Source: JANMCE01 sp963791625 (GTDB lineage Bacteria > Actinomycetota > Acidimicrobiia > Acidimicrobiales > Ilumatobacteraceae). Taken from it: a stretch of 64,000 bases of DNA. The translations under genes were made by a program, and so were the position numbers. This document shows positions 32,794 to 41,664 of the stretch, piece after piece. Positions within the stretch are counted from its first letter, which is position 1. Each line of letters begins with the position of its first letter. Where the stretch lies: assembly GCA_963791625.1 (NCBI GenBank), contig CAWBTA010000015.1, positions 558,001 to 622,000 of the forward strand, in the 5' to 3' direction. The notes under the pieces are model-generated. The model searched no databases. It was not told the DNA's origin and saw only the letters and a list, made by a program, of their open reading frames with translations.

Positions 32794-32862
32794 CCTTGAA
32801 GGGTACGACGCGTGAGCCGATACGTCATTCGTTCACTGCGGTTGTTTCGCGACGTGTAATGG

Positions 32863-33687
32863 TCAGTCGTCGAGCGCGGCCGCGAATGCTTCCGGAATGT
32901 GAGATGGCCCGGACACTGTTACGACGCGGGCACCCACGGCCAGGCCGAAGGTGAAGGCATCATCAGCGTCGCCGGCAGGCGCAATGATGACCAGTTCGTC
33001 CAGCCCCGCCGCGGCGGCGTGCATGTCGCCCTTGGCGGTACTGCGACAGTCGGAGAGCAGCACGGTGATCTTGCGGCTGGCGCGGCTGCGGCTCAACTGG
33101 ATCTGCGCCGTGCGCAAGGCGAGAGCCACGTTGGTGGTGCCGAACCCGCGAAGTGTCAACACCTCGGTCACCACACGCTCGGCCGCTTTGTCGCTGTCCT
33201 GACTCTTGGCCACCACTGCATCTTCGGCGAACGCCACCACGCTGAAGTCCGTAGCTCGATGAGCAACGGCCGCCGCGGCGACTGCGGAGGTGGCGAGAGG
33301 CGTGCCGGTCATTGAGCCCGAGCGATCGACCAGCAGGCAGTAGGCGGTGGCCGGCCTCATCCAACCCGACACCCGGAGTTCGTCGACGTCCACCGCAGTT
33401 CGGGTCGCCCGTGCCGACACCAGGGCGCCCATCGAAGCGTCAAGGTCGAGGTCCCCACCGTCGGGTCGGAAGGGTTGACTCACCAACTTGCCGATGCCGC
33501 GTTGGCGGGTAGGCCCCCGCCGACCCAACTCGACCATGATCGACCCAGCCAGTCGCCGCGCCAACGCACGCAGCACTTCGTCGGTCGCACCGGTCATGTC
33601 GGCCAACATCGCCAACGCTGCGTCTGGGTCCTGCGCCATGGCGTCATCGAAGGCCACCTCGTCTATCTGGCCGACCTCAGGTGACAC
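32863..33687 (-). CDS. VWA domain protein, MoxR-associated
   Basis: At least 274 aa, ending in a von Willebrand A domain with the MIDAS motif in CLLVDRSGSMTG, then RGFGTTNVALALRTAQ and VLLSDCRST. The N-terminal half (VSPEVGQIDEVAFDDAMAQDP, LARRLAGSIMVELGRRGP) is typical of MoxR-partner VWA proteins of the chelatase-like type. The frame stays open upstream to about 33839 and reads KTKSRRELARHDRFDE just before this GTG, which looks like genuine family sequence, but no ATG, GTG or TTG is available there. The true start may therefore be upstream, past a C6G6 tract at 33797-33808. The MoxR ATPase gene directly precedes it. Confidence 0.82.
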   Translation of the reverse strand: MSPEVGQIDEVAFDDAMAQDPDAALAMLADMTGATDEVLRALARRLAGSIMVELGRRGPTRQRGIGKLVSQPFRPDGGDLDLDASMGALVSARATRTAVDVDELRVSGWMRPATAYCLLVDRSGSMTGTPLATSAVAAAAVAHRATDFSVVAFAEDAVVAKSQDSDKAAERVVTEVLTLRGFGTTNVALALRTAQIQLSRSRASRKITVLLSDCRSTAKGDMHAAAAGLDELVIIAPAGDADDAFTFGLAVGARVVTVSGPSHIPEAFAAALDD

Positions 33688-33796
33688 TTCGTCGAACCGG
33701 TCATGGCGAGCCAGTTCTCGGCGACTCTTGGTCTTCCTGTTGGCCTGTTGAATCGCCTCGTCTGCCGCGGCGCCCTCCTTGGCTTCACCGCTGTCG

Positions 33797-33808
33797 CCCC
33801 CCGGGGGG
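33797..33808. repeat. C6G6 palindrome at the MoxR/VWA junction
   Basis: CCCCCCGGGGGG lies between the MoxR stop and the annotated VWA start. It is both a slippage-prone homopolymer pair and a self-complementary 12-mer. A base error here would hide the true VWA start. Confidence 0.7.
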
Positions 33809-33809
33809 C

Positions 33810-34697
33810 TTACCCTTTTCCCGGGTCGGGCCCGTCGCTGTCAGGCGTCGAGAACACCGCGGCCCATATCTCCTGCACGATGTCTTCCGTGCTTCGCGTC
33901 ACGCCCTCGCGCAGCCGAATGCGACCCGACAATGACACGAGCGCAGCATCCAGACCAATGGCGCGATCGGTTGCGGGGACACCGCGCAGCGACGCCAGGC
34001 TTGATGCCACCAACGTGGTGTCGATCGCGCCTCGGACCGAGGAACCGATGCGCAGATCGGGATGGGTACGGGTGCGGCGCACCACCTCTACGACTTTGGC
34101 AATCCAGTCGGCGTCGGCTTCGACACCGGCAGCCTCGACGGTGACGACTGTTCGTTCGTCAGCGGCGTCCTGATAACCGACCGCCAGCCGACACACCCGG
34201 TCGTAGACAGCGGAGGAGATGCGCGCGGTACCCACTGCGTCGAATGGATTCATGGCCGCCACCAACCGGAAACCGTGCGCTGCAGCCACCCGACCCAAGC
34301 GCGGAATATGCAGCTCTCGTTCACTCATCACCGTCACCAGCACGTTGAGCGTCTCTTCAGGGATGCGGTTGATTTCCTCGATGTACAGCAGGGCTCCATC
34401 ACGCAATGCTGTGACGAGCGGACCGTCTACGAAGACATCGGGCGAGTAGCCCTCGGCCAGCACACGGGAAGGGTCGAAGTGACCAACGAGCCGGGCCGGT
34501 GTCAGCTCCGCGTTGCCTTCCACGAACTCGAACCCGAGGTGCATTTCGTCGGCGACGGCACGAAGCAGCGTGGACTTCCCCGTGCCGGGAGGCCCCTCCA
34601 GCAGCACGTGTCGACCGGCAGCGAGCGCAGCAAGTACCAGCTCGATTTCGCGTTGGCGGCCCACCACACGCGATTGCACCCGTTGTAACAGCGTCAT
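33810..34697 (-). CDS. MoxR-family AAA+ ATPase
   Basis: A 295-aa AAA+ protein: Walker A LLEGPPGTGKSTLL near residue 33, Walker B LLYIEEINRIPEETLN, sensor I region VAAMNPFDAVGTARIS and a C-terminal lid (SSVRGAIDTTLVASSLA). MoxR ATPases act as chaperones that load or remodel partner complexes together with VWA proteins; the partner here is the next gene. ATG 34697 is preferred (MTLLQRVQSRVVGRQREIE). The substrate of the pair is unknown. Confidence 0.9.
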   Translation of the reverse strand: MTLLQRVQSRVVGRQREIELVLAALAAGRHVLLEGPPGTGKSTLLRAVADEMHLGFEFVEGNAELTPARLVGHFDPSRVLAEGYSPDVFVDGPLVTALRDGALLYIEEINRIPEETLNVLVTVMSERELHIPRLGRVAAAHGFRLVAAMNPFDAVGTARISSAVYDRVCRLAVGYQDAADERTVVTVEAAGVEADADWIAKVVEVVRRTRTHPDLRIGSSVRGAIDTTLVASSLASLRGVPATDRAIGLDAALVSLSGRIRLREGVTRSTEDIVQEIWAAVFSTPDSDGPDPGKG

Positions 34698-34810
34698 GCC
34701 CCACCCCACGTCCCCATCGCCGTCACGCTAGCCCGAGGGGTCGTTCAAGACTGACTCAGGAATGGTCGGGATGTCCCAGAGCGAACGGCAGCGGGTCGTA
34801 AGGTCTCGGC

Positions 34811-36076
34811 GTGCCCAGTAGATCCGCGGACATCGCTTACCTCACGACCGGCTATCCCAGCCCATCGCACACGTTCATCCAACGCGAGCTCCACGAGCTC
34901 GAACGCCAGGGCATCGCCATCTTCCCCATCTCCGTCAACAAGGTCGGCGCTACCGAACTGCTCAGCGACCTTGACCGCAGCGACGCGGCTCGCACCTTCA
35001 CCATCAAGCAGACCTCACCATTGCGGGCGGTGGTCGCCGCCGCTCGCTTCACCTTGTCGTCGCCCAAAGCCGTCATCGAGGTCTTGGGTCTGATCGTGAA
35101 ACTCGGCGTGACCGACCTCAAAGGGTTGCTGTGGCATCTGTTCCAACTGGTCGAAGCGATGCTCGTCGTTCGCGAGTGCGAGCGGCGTGATGTCACCCAC
35201 ATCCACGCCCACTTCGGCGAAGTGCCCGCCACCATCGCGTGGTTCGCGGCCGAACTTGGTCGCAGACGTTCGGCTACCAGTGTGCAGACATGGAGTGTCA
35301 CCGTGCACGGCTGGCGCGAATTCACCAACGAAAACGCGGCCATGCTTGGGCACAAGATGCGCAGCGCCACCTTCGTTGCCGCTATCAGCGACTTCACTCG
35401 GGCGCAGCTGATGCGGATCGCCGGAGTCGCCCATTCGGCTGACCACTTCAACGTGGTGCGTTGCGGCCTACCGATGGGTGACTATCCGTTCGAGCCTCGT
35501 GCCACGCTGGGCGACGTGCCGACCGTGCTGATGACGGCGCGCCTCGCCGATGAGAAAGGCCACCTCGTGCTGCTCGAAGCTCTGGCTGCGTTGCGCCGCG
35601 CCGGTACACCCCTGCGGGCGGTCTTCATCGGCAGCGGACCGATAGCCGAACTCCTTGCAGATGCAACGACCCAACTTGGTCTGTCGGATGTCGTCACATG
35701 GATGGGCGCCCAGCCGCCATCGGTCGTACACCAGCAATTGCAGGGGTGCGACATCTTTTGCCTACCGAGCTTTGCCGAGGGTCTGCCGGTCGTACTCATG
35801 GAGGCAATGGCCGTCGGCCGCCCGGTGGTCACGACCTTCATCAGCGGCATTCCCGAACTGGTGGAGAACAACGTCACCGGCCTCGTCCTGCCCGCCGGGC
35901 GCGCCGATCTGCTGGCGGACGCCCTGCTGCGGCTCGTCAACGACGGCGAGCTTCGAGCGCAGCTGGTGAAGGCCGGTCGCAGCCGAGTGGAAACGATGCA
36001 CAACATCGGCCCCATCGCGACCCAACTCGGCGCCCTGTTCGCCGCCAACGTACCGGCGCTCAATCGGCGCGCATAG
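34811..36076 (+). CDS. glycosyltransferase family 4
   Basis: A 421-aa GT-B enzyme: N-terminal LTTGYPSPSHTFIQRELHELERQGI, a middle helix-rich part, then the C-terminal donor domain with VLMTARLADEKGHLVLLEALAAL, PPSVVHQQLQGCDIFCLPSFAEGLPVVLMEAMAVGRPVV (the E-x7-E motif) and IPELVENNVTGLVL. It transfers a sugar from a nucleotide donor, probably in cell-wall or exopolysaccharide assembly. It is followed 9 bp later by an acyltransferase gene, so the two may modify the same surface glycan. Confidence 0.88.
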   Translation: MPSRSADIAYLTTGYPSPSHTFIQRELHELERQGIAIFPISVNKVGATELLSDLDRSDAARTFTIKQTSPLRAVVAAARFTLSSPKAVIEVLGLIVKLGVTDLKGLLWHLFQLVEAMLVVRECERRDVTHIHAHFGEVPATIAWFAAELGRRRSATSVQTWSVTVHGWREFTNENAAMLGHKMRSATFVAAISDFTRAQLMRIAGVAHSADHFNVVRCGLPMGDYPFEPRATLGDVPTVLMTARLADEKGHLVLLEALAALRRAGTPLRAVFIGSGPIAELLADATTQLGLSDVVTWMGAQPPSVVHQQLQGCDIFCLPSFAEGLPVVLMEAMAVGRPVVTTFISGIPELVENNVTGLVLPAGRADLLADALLRLVNDGELRAQLVKAGRSRVETMHNIGPIATQLGALFAANVPALNRRA

Positions 36077-36085
36077 CCTCTCGCT

Positions 36086-37189
36086 ATGGCTGTCGAGGAG
36101 CGCGATGTTTTCATCGACTTCATGCGTGCCATCAGCCTGTTGGTGGTGGTCTGTTGGCACTGGGTTTTTACCATCCTGCTGTGGAAGCCCGACGGCCCGC
36201 ATGCCACCAACCCGATCGGCTTCACCCGCGGTTTGTTCTTGATCACATGGCTGTTCCAGGTCATGCCGCTGTTCTTCTTCATCGGCGGTCATGCTCACAC
36301 CGTGGCGTGGAATCGTGCATCGTCCAAAAGTCCGACGGCGACCCTGTGGGGGTTTGCCTGGAGACGCGTTCGGCAGCTGTTGAAGCCGGCGTTGGTCGTG
36401 CTCGGAATCTGGATCGCGCTGGGCATCGCCGTCACCGCCATCTACGACGTGAAGTGGATGGGCAAGGCCGTCAAGCTCGTCGTCAGCCCGCTGTGGTTCC
36501 TTGCCGTGTACGCCCTGCTCGTCGTGCTTTTCCCCTTCGCCTACTGGCTACACCAACGCTTCGGTGCGCTGGTGATCGTGTGGTCGATCGGTCTCGCGGG
36601 CGTGGTCGACGTGCTGCGCTTCTCACGAGACATTCAGTGGGTCGGCTGGTTCAACATGATCCTGGTGTGGGGCGTTTGCCACCAGCTCGGCTTCTTCTAC
36701 CGAGACCTGCGGGATAAGCCCCGGCGCTGGAGCGCCATGTTCCTCTGGTCGGGCCTGTTCGCGCTGTTCGGCCTGGTGGCCAGCGGCTTGTACCCCGGTT
36801 CGATGGTGGGCGTGCCCGGCGACAAGTTCTCCAACATGGCGCCTCCCACGCTGTGCATCGTGGCCCTCGTTGCGTTCCAAGCGGGTGTGGCGATGTGGAT
36901 CCGCCCGTGGGTGCTGGAGCGGCTGCAAACGCGCCAGCGGTGGAAGACCGTAAATGAAGTGGTCAACCGATTCTCGCTGCCGCTCTACCTGTTCCACTCC
37001 ACCGGCATGGCGCTGTCGAGGTCGGTCGGCTACCTGATCCTGCATCGCATCGGCTCACCGATTCCCGACCGGGGTTGGTGGGCAACTCGCCCCATCGCCT
37101 GGGTAGGTCCACTGCTCTGGACGCTGCCGATCATCTGGCTGTTTGGCCGGACTCCACTAGCAAAGAAACAGGCTCAGGCTGCGGCGTAA
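36086..37189 (+). CDS. acyltransferase family 3 membrane protein
   Basis: A 367-aa protein with about ten membrane segments. It starts ERDVFIDFMRAISLLVVVCWHW, the acyltransferase-3 opening with its conserved Arg and His, and has PLFFFIGGHAHTVAW in the second segment. Family members transfer acetyl or other acyl groups to membrane or cell-wall glycans. It follows the glycosyltransferase with 9 bp spacing and overlaps the convergent PAP2 gene by 59 bp at its 3' end. Confidence 0.85.
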   Translation: MAVEERDVFIDFMRAISLLVVVCWHWVFTILLWKPDGPHATNPIGFTRGLFLITWLFQVMPLFFFIGGHAHTVAWNRASSKSPTATLWGFAWRRVRQLLKPALVVLGIWIALGIAVTAIYDVKWMGKAVKLVVSPLWFLAVYALLVVLFPFAYWLHQRFGALVIVWSIGLAGVVDVLRFSRDIQWVGWFNMILVWGVCHQLGFFYRDLRDKPRRWSAMFLWSGLFALFGLVASGLYPGSMVGVPGDKFSNMAPPTLCIVALVAFQAGVAMWIRPWVLERLQTRQRWKTVNEVVNRFSLPLYLFHSTGMALSRSVGYLILHRIGSPIPDRGWWATRPIAWVGPLLWTLPIIWLFGRTPLAKKQAQAAA

Positions 37190-37946
37190 CCAGCCGTTGT
37201 CGTCGGTGGATGAACCGGGCGATCAGGAAGGCCGGAACCAGTAATGCGCTGCCGACCACGCCGTCGAGCCACCAGTGATTGGCCGTATCGGTCACCACAA
37301 AAATGGTCAGCATCATGTGGCCGATTGCCACCCATCGCCAACGCGTCTTTTCCAACGTGAAGACCGCCACGCCTACCAGCACCGCCCATGCGACATGCAA
37401 CGATGGCATGGCCGCCAGCTGCGTGGACACGCCAGCACCGAAGTTGCCGTAGACCGACTGGTTGTACTGGATAGCAGTGTCGATGAAACCGAGCTGCGGA
37501 TACAACCGAGGCGGCGCGACCGGGGTGTAATGCATGAACAGACTGATCGCCGTCACACCCGCGAGCGTGGTCCGCACCACGCGGTAGTGATGGCGATGAC
37601 GGAAGAACAGGAACACCAACATCGCGATCGCTCCCGGCACATGCGCGGCCGCGTAATAGATGTTCGAAGCCTGCACCAACCAGCCGTGCGGGAGGACCTG
37701 CTTTTGCAACCACACCTCGCTCGGCAGGTGCAGCCAACGCTCGACGTTCCACACCTGGAGTCCTCGCTCGAGCCCGCCCTTCACGCCGAACGGCTCGAAC
37801 TCCCCCGCCCGAATCCACAGCGCATAGAGGGCCAAAATGATGGCCGCTTCCCGCGCGACCGGCTTGATCCTCCACGGCTGCGGCGCATAGCTGAGCCCGG
37901 CCAACCCGACCGCCAACCCAACCGCTATCTGCCAAGGAAGCCACAC
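37131..37946 (-). CDS. PAP2-superfamily membrane phosphatase/phosphotransferase
   Basis: A 271-aa protein with six membrane segments. The PAP2 signatures are reduced to the AUR1/inositolphosphotransferase form: AAMPSLHVAWAVLVG (motif 2) and DTANHWWLDGVVGS (motif 3, His and Asp). The region LYALWIRAGEFEPFG and HVPGAIAMLVFLFFRHR resembles actinobacterial Aur1-like proteins. It may dephosphorylate polyprenyl phosphates or transfer phospho-inositol head groups; sequence does not distinguish. Next gene upstream is the CPBP protease, 12 bp away. Confidence 0.83.
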   Translation of the reverse strand: MWLPWQIAVGLAVGLAGLSYAPQPWRIKPVAREAAIILALYALWIRAGEFEPFGVKGGLERGLQVWNVERWLHLPSEVWLQKQVLPHGWLVQASNIYYAAAHVPGAIAMLVFLFFRHRHHYRVVRTTLAGVTAISLFMHYTPVAPPRLYPQLGFIDTAIQYNQSVYGNFGAGVSTQLAAMPSLHVAWAVLVGVAVFTLEKTRWRWVAIGHMMLTIFVVTDTANHWWLDGVVGSALLVPAFLIARFIHRRQRLVTPQPEPVSLLVESGQTAR

Positions 37947-37958
37947 GCCGATAGTTTC

Positions 37959-38690
37959 TCAGCCGCCTCGCCTCACTACCAGCCAGGCGATGGCGAAGGC
38001 GAAGCTGTTGGTGGCGATGTGGAGCATGACGGGGGCAAGCAGGCTACGGGCGCGGATGCGGACCCAGCCCATGAACAGGCCGGCAACCCCGGTACTCATC
38101 ACGGCCCCCAGCACTGCCAGCGGACGACTTACACCCGACGCGCGAAGCACCGGGTTGACCGTGTTGATCGCCCATGCGGGCAGCACATGCCACAGACCGA
38201 ACAACAGTGACGACAGAAGCAGGCCGACCCGCCAGTGCAGGCGGGAGCCGAGCTGGCCAAGCAACACGCCGCGGAACGCGACCTCCTCCAGCAGCACCGT
38301 GCCGAAGGGGATACGGATGAATACTTCGTAGAGCATCGCCGCCACGCTGCGCTCCCCCACTCGACGATCGTTGAACAGTCCGTGGGTGGCTGGGATGGCC
38401 CATGCCAGCAGGTAGACACCCAGCACGGCCACCATCAGGACGGCGCCGACCTTCAGGCCGTGGCGGACGTTGGCGATACCGATGTCGATCCGCAGCAGAT
38501 GATCTACTCGTCGAGCCAGGACAATCAGCAGCACTGCGATGGAAGCGTTCCATGGCACGTACGCCCAGCCGGGCAGGACACGGTTCGACACGACGTTGGA
38601 AACGACCAACACGCCCACCGTCATCGCCACCGGCCAAAACGATGACGGCGCTCGCCTCTCCGCAACAGTGGAGACACGAGCGCCGGACAT
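37959..38690 (-). CDS. CPBP family intramembrane metalloprotease
   Basis: A 243-aa protein with about seven membrane segments and the Abi/CPBP motifs: EEVAFRGVLLGQL (motif 1, two Glu and Arg), LLFGLWHVLPAW (His in motif 2) and LLAPVMLHIATNSFAF (His in motif 3). Members are Rce1-like intramembrane proteases or bacteriocin-immunity proteins. The N-terminal 20 residues are hydrophilic. It is followed by the PAP2 gene on the same strand; the joint role is unknown. Confidence 0.88.
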   Translation of the reverse strand: MSGARVSTVAERRAPSSFWPVAMTVGVLVVSNVVSNRVLPGWAYVPWNASIAVLLIVLARRVDHLLRIDIGIANVRHGLKVGAVLMVAVLGVYLLAWAIPATHGLFNDRRVGERSVAAMLYEVFIRIPFGTVLLEEVAFRGVLLGQLGSRLHWRVGLLLSSLLFGLWHVLPAWAINTVNPVLRASGVSRPLAVLGAVMSTGVAGLFMGWVRIRARSLLAPVMLHIATNSFAFAIAWLVVRRGG

Positions 38691-38719
38691 TCGGTCAGGT
38701 TACGGCCGTCGACTGCAGA

Positions 38720-39835
38720 TCAGTGGTTGTACACCATGACACCGCGGATGTTCTTGCCGTCGCGCATGTCCTGGTAGCCCTCATTGATCTGGTCGAGCGT
38801 GTAGGTCTTGGTGATGAGTTCATCGAGCTTGAGCTGACCCTCGCGGTACAGGCTGATCAAGGCCGGAATATCCGCACGCGGATTACCCGAACCAAACAGT
38901 GAGCCGACGATCTGCTTCTCGTACAGCGTCATGTCGAGGAAGCTGATCGCACCCATGCCGTCGGTGACCGCGTGCAGGTTGGTTACAACCGCGCGACCGC
39001 GCTTGCCGAGCAGCGCCATTGCCGCCGGCATCATCTCGGCGTGACCGACACCCATCGTCATGATGACCTGATTGGCCATGGTGCCCCACGTGAGGTCCGT
39101 CACCATCTGGTGCGCTTCCTCCATCGATGAGGCAGTGTGGGTGGCACCGAACTGCATTGCTGACTCACGCTTGAACTCCACCGGATCGATGGCGATGATG
39201 CGCTTGGCACCGGCGAGCCTGGCCCCCTGCACCGCGTTGGCGCCGATGCCACCGATGCCGACGACCACCACGGTGTCACCCGGTTTCACCTCGCCGCCGT
39301 ACACCGACGAACCCCAGCCCGTCACGACGCCGCAACCGAGCAGGCAGGCCTTTTCGAGCGGCATGTCGTCATCGATCTTGATGCAGTTCGCCTCGTTCAC
39401 CACCGTGTGATGAGCGAACGTACCGAGGTTGCACATCAGCGAGAGATCCTTGCCCTGGGCATGATGGCGAGAAGTGCTGTCGGCGATCTGCAAACCCATG
39501 CCGAGGTGGGCACCCATGTCGCACAGGTTGGAATGCCCGGTGGCGCAGCTGTGGCAGCGGCCGCACGCGGCGATGAATCCGAACACGACGTGATCACCCG
39601 GCTTCAACCAACTGACACCCGAACCGACCTTCTCAACAATGCCTGCACCCTCGTGTCCACCAATGGTGGGAACGGCGAACGGCAGGTCGCCGGTGAGCAC
39701 GTGCTCGTCAGAGTGGCACATGCCCGACGCCGCCATCTTCACCAGTACTTCGCCGACCTTTGGCTCGTCGAGCTCGATTTCCTCGACGCTCCAGTCCTTC
39801 CCAACTTCCCAACAGATCGCGGCTTTGGTCTTCAT
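38720..39835 (-). CDS. NDMA-dependent (mycofactocin-linked) zinc alcohol dehydrogenase
   Basis: A 371-aa class III-like medium-chain alcohol dehydrogenase: catalytic zinc ligands C40 and H61-E62 (MCHSDEH, GGHEGAG), structural zinc cysteines C91, C94, C97 and C105, and the nucleotide site GIGGIGANAVQGARLAG. It matches the NDMA-dependent dehydrogenase family whose NAD stays bound and is re-oxidised by an outside acceptor, mycofactocin in actinobacteria. It is divergent from mftA with 157 bp between, which supports that link. ATG 39835 begins MKTKAAICWEVGK. The physiological alcohol is unknown. Confidence 0.9.
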   Translation of the reverse strand: MKTKAAICWEVGKDWSVEEIELDEPKVGEVLVKMAASGMCHSDEHVLTGDLPFAVPTIGGHEGAGIVEKVGSGVSWLKPGDHVVFGFIAACGRCHSCATGHSNLCDMGAHLGMGLQIADSTSRHHAQGKDLSLMCNLGTFAHHTVVNEANCIKIDDDMPLEKACLLGCGVVTGWGSSVYGGEVKPGDTVVVVGIGGIGANAVQGARLAGAKRIIAIDPVEFKRESAMQFGATHTASSMEEAHQMVTDLTWGTMANQVIMTMGVGHAEMMPAAMALLGKRGRAVVTNLHAVTDGMGAISFLDMTLYEKQIVGSLFGSGNPRADIPALISLYREGQLKLDELITKTYTLDQINEGYQDMRDGKNIRGVMVYNH

Positions 39836-39857
39836 GCAACATCCCCAGTTCGTCCAG

Positions 39858-39873
39858 CCCCTCGGGCGAGGGG
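39858..39873. promoter_or_regulatory. inverted repeat between the alcohol dehydrogenase and mftA
   Basis: CCCCTCG-GG-CGAGGGG, arms of 7 bp, lies 23 bp upstream of the dehydrogenase start and 120 bp upstream of mftA. It could be an operator for divergent control or a 5' UTR hairpin. No mftR gene is in the window. Confidence 0.4.
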
Positions 39874-39992
39874 ACCCAGCGTGCACCCTATCCGGCTTCC
39901 CCGACGGCTGTTACCTCGGTCACATCACGGGCCCCACCGAGACAAAACCACGCCATCGCAACACAGCAGCGACCGGGCGTAGTATGCGAGGT

Positions 39993-40097
39993 ATGGAACA
40001 CGATGACGTTGTGGTTGCCGACCAGGCCGAGGAATTGATCGAGGACGAATTGCTGGTCGAGGAGATCTCCATCGACGGCATGTGCGGCGTCTACTGA
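39993..40097 (+). CDS. mftA: mycofactocin precursor peptide MftA
   Basis: A 34-aa acidic peptide ending in SIDGMCGVY. This is the conserved MftA tail; its last Val-Tyr is decarboxylated and cross-linked by MftC and then freed by MftE as the redox cofactor core. The leader (DDVVVADQAEELIEDELLVEE) is the part bound by MftB. ATG 39993 is preferred; an in-frame ATG at 39984 would add three residues. It is followed after 13 bp by mftB. Too short for routine gene callers, but the tail plus neighbours make the identification firm. Confidence 0.94.
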   Translation: MEHDDVVVADQAEELIEDELLVEEISIDGMCGVY

Positions 40098-40110
40098 CAC
40101 GCGGCTTTTG

Positions 40111-40377
40111 ATGGCCATCGCCCTTGAGGCCGCCTACGAGATGCACCCGCAGGCCGCTCTGCGTCCTGAGCCCTTCGGCGCGCTCGTCTATCACTATGGC
40201 ACCCGACGGCTGGTCTTCCTCCGCAAACCCGAGATGGTTTCCGTCGTGCAAGAGCTGAGCGAACACGACACCGTTGCCGACACGCTGACTTCTTGCGGCA
40301 TTGCTGCGAAGCGTTGGCCCACCTTCCTCACCGCCCTGTCGGGCCTCGCAGAATCAGAGATCATCCGTGAGCGCTAA
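40111..40377 (+). CDS. mftB: mycofactocin precursor chaperone MftB
   Basis: An 88-aa RiPP recognition element protein of the MftB type: HPQAALRPEPFGALVYHYGTRRLVFLRKPEMVSVVQELSE is the PqqD-like winged-helix core, followed by a helical C-terminal part. MftB binds the MftA leader and delivers it to MftC. ATG 40111 (or TTG 40108) lies 13 bp after mftA. Its 3' end overlaps mftC by 11 nt. Confidence 0.92.
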   Translation: MAIALEAAYEMHPQAALRPEPFGALVYHYGTRRLVFLRKPEMVSVVQELSEHDTVADTLTSCGIAAKRWPTFLTALSGLAESEIIRER

Positions 40378-41497
40378 CCATCTCGTCGGCCAGCTGAAGC
40401 AAGGGCTCGACGCGCCCATTTGTCTCACGTGGGAACTCACCTACGCGTGCAACCTGGCGTGCGTCCACTGCCTCTCTTCTTCCGGTCAGCGCGATGATCG
40501 AGAGTTGACGACCGTAGAAGCCAAAGCCGTCATTGATGAGCTGAACCGGCTGCAGGTTTTCTATATCAACATCGGCGGCGGCGAACCGATGATTCGCCGG
40601 GACTTCCTCGAGTTAGTTGATTATGCAATCAGCAAGAACGTGGGCGTGAAGTTCTCCACCAACGGAGCGTTCATCGATGCCGAGAAGGCCAAGCGTTTCG
40701 CCGCGATGGACTACCTCGACATTCAGATCTCGCTTGACGGCATCGACGCAGCAACCAATGACGCCGTGCGCGGCGTGGGTTCATATGACACCGCCATCCG
40801 CGCAATGGAGCACTTGAAGGCCGCCAACTTCGGGCCGTTCAAAATCTCCATCGTGGTTACCCGCCACAACGTCGATCAGCTCGATCAGTTCAAGGCGCTT
40901 GCCGACTACTACGGCGCACAGCTGCGCGTCACCCGCCTGCGGCCGTCAGGTCGCGGTGCCGAAAGCTGGCACGACCTTCATCCCACCAACGCACAGCAAC
41001 GGCAGATCTACAACTGGCTGCTCGCCCATGGTGAGAACGTGCTGACGGGAGATTCGTTCTTCCACCTCAACGCACTCGGCGAATCCCTACCCGGTCTGAA
41101 CATGTGCGGCGCCGGTCGCATCGTGTGCCTCATCGACCCCCTCGGTGATGTGTACGCCTGCCCGTTCGTGCTGCACGATCAGTTCAAGGCCGGCAGTGTG
41201 CGTGACGCTGGCGGCTTCGCCGGTGTGTGGAAAGAGAGCGATCTGTTCCTGTCGCTTCGCGAACCCGAGTCGGCCGGTGCCTGCACGGCCTGCGGTCAGT
41301 ACGACGCCTGCCAGGGCGGCTGCATGGCGGCCAAGTTCTTTACCGGTCTCCCTCTCGATGGACCCGACCCCGAGTGCGTCAATGGGTATGGCCTTGAGAC
41401 CCTCGCCGCCACCCCGGCCGACGCCCGACCGACACCGTCAAAAGACCACAGCAAGCCCGTTCAGCTCACCCGCAAACCGCTGCTCGCCCGCACCTAG
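40367..41497 (+). CDS. mftC: mycofactocin radical SAM maturase MftC
   Basis: A 376-aa radical SAM/SPASM enzyme. The SAM-binding cluster motif is CNLACVHC (C28, C32, C35), followed by INIGGGEPMIRRDF and a SPASM domain with cysteines in NMCGAGRIVCLIDPLGDVYACPF and ACTACGQYDACQGGCM ... PECVNG. It oxidatively decarboxylates the C-terminal Tyr of MftA and forms the Val-Tyr cross-link. GTG 40367 overlaps the mftB stop. In most actinobacteria mftD follows; here the operon stops and a hairpin and a convergent fasciclin gene come next. Confidence 0.95.
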   Translation: MSANHLVGQLKQGLDAPICLTWELTYACNLACVHCLSSSGQRDDRELTTVEAKAVIDELNRLQVFYINIGGGEPMIRRDFLELVDYAISKNVGVKFSTNGAFIDAEKAKRFAAMDYLDIQISLDGIDAATNDAVRGVGSYDTAIRAMEHLKAANFGPFKISIVVTRHNVDQLDQFKALADYYGAQLRVTRLRPSGRGAESWHDLHPTNAQQRQIYNWLLAHGENVLTGDSFFHLNALGESLPGLNMCGAGRIVCLIDPLGDVYACPFVLHDQFKAGSVRDAGGFAGVWKESDLFLSLREPESAGACTACGQYDACQGGCMAAKFFTGLPLDGPDPECVNGYGLETLAATPADARPTPSKDHSKPVQLTRKPLLART

Positions 41498-41618
41498 GCC
41501 CAAACCCCTCGCACGCTGGCTCGTAGCTGTCGAGCAAGTCGGCTGCCATATCACGATGGCCGATATGAAAGCCGACTTTCTTAACTTCGCGGAGAGAGCA
41601 CTCCCCAAAAGCGCAGAA

Positions 41619-41644
41619 GGCACCCGAGCCGGAGCCCGGGTGCC
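41619..41644. terminator. hairpin between mftC and the fasciclin gene
   Basis: GGCACCCG (41619-41626) pairs with CGGGTGCC (41637-41644). On the minus strand it lies just past the fasciclin stop and is followed by a T-containing stretch, so it probably ends that transcript. It could also serve mftABC, which converges here. Confidence 0.55.
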
Positions 41645-41664
41645 CTTGGTTGAGTCGGTTTTGG

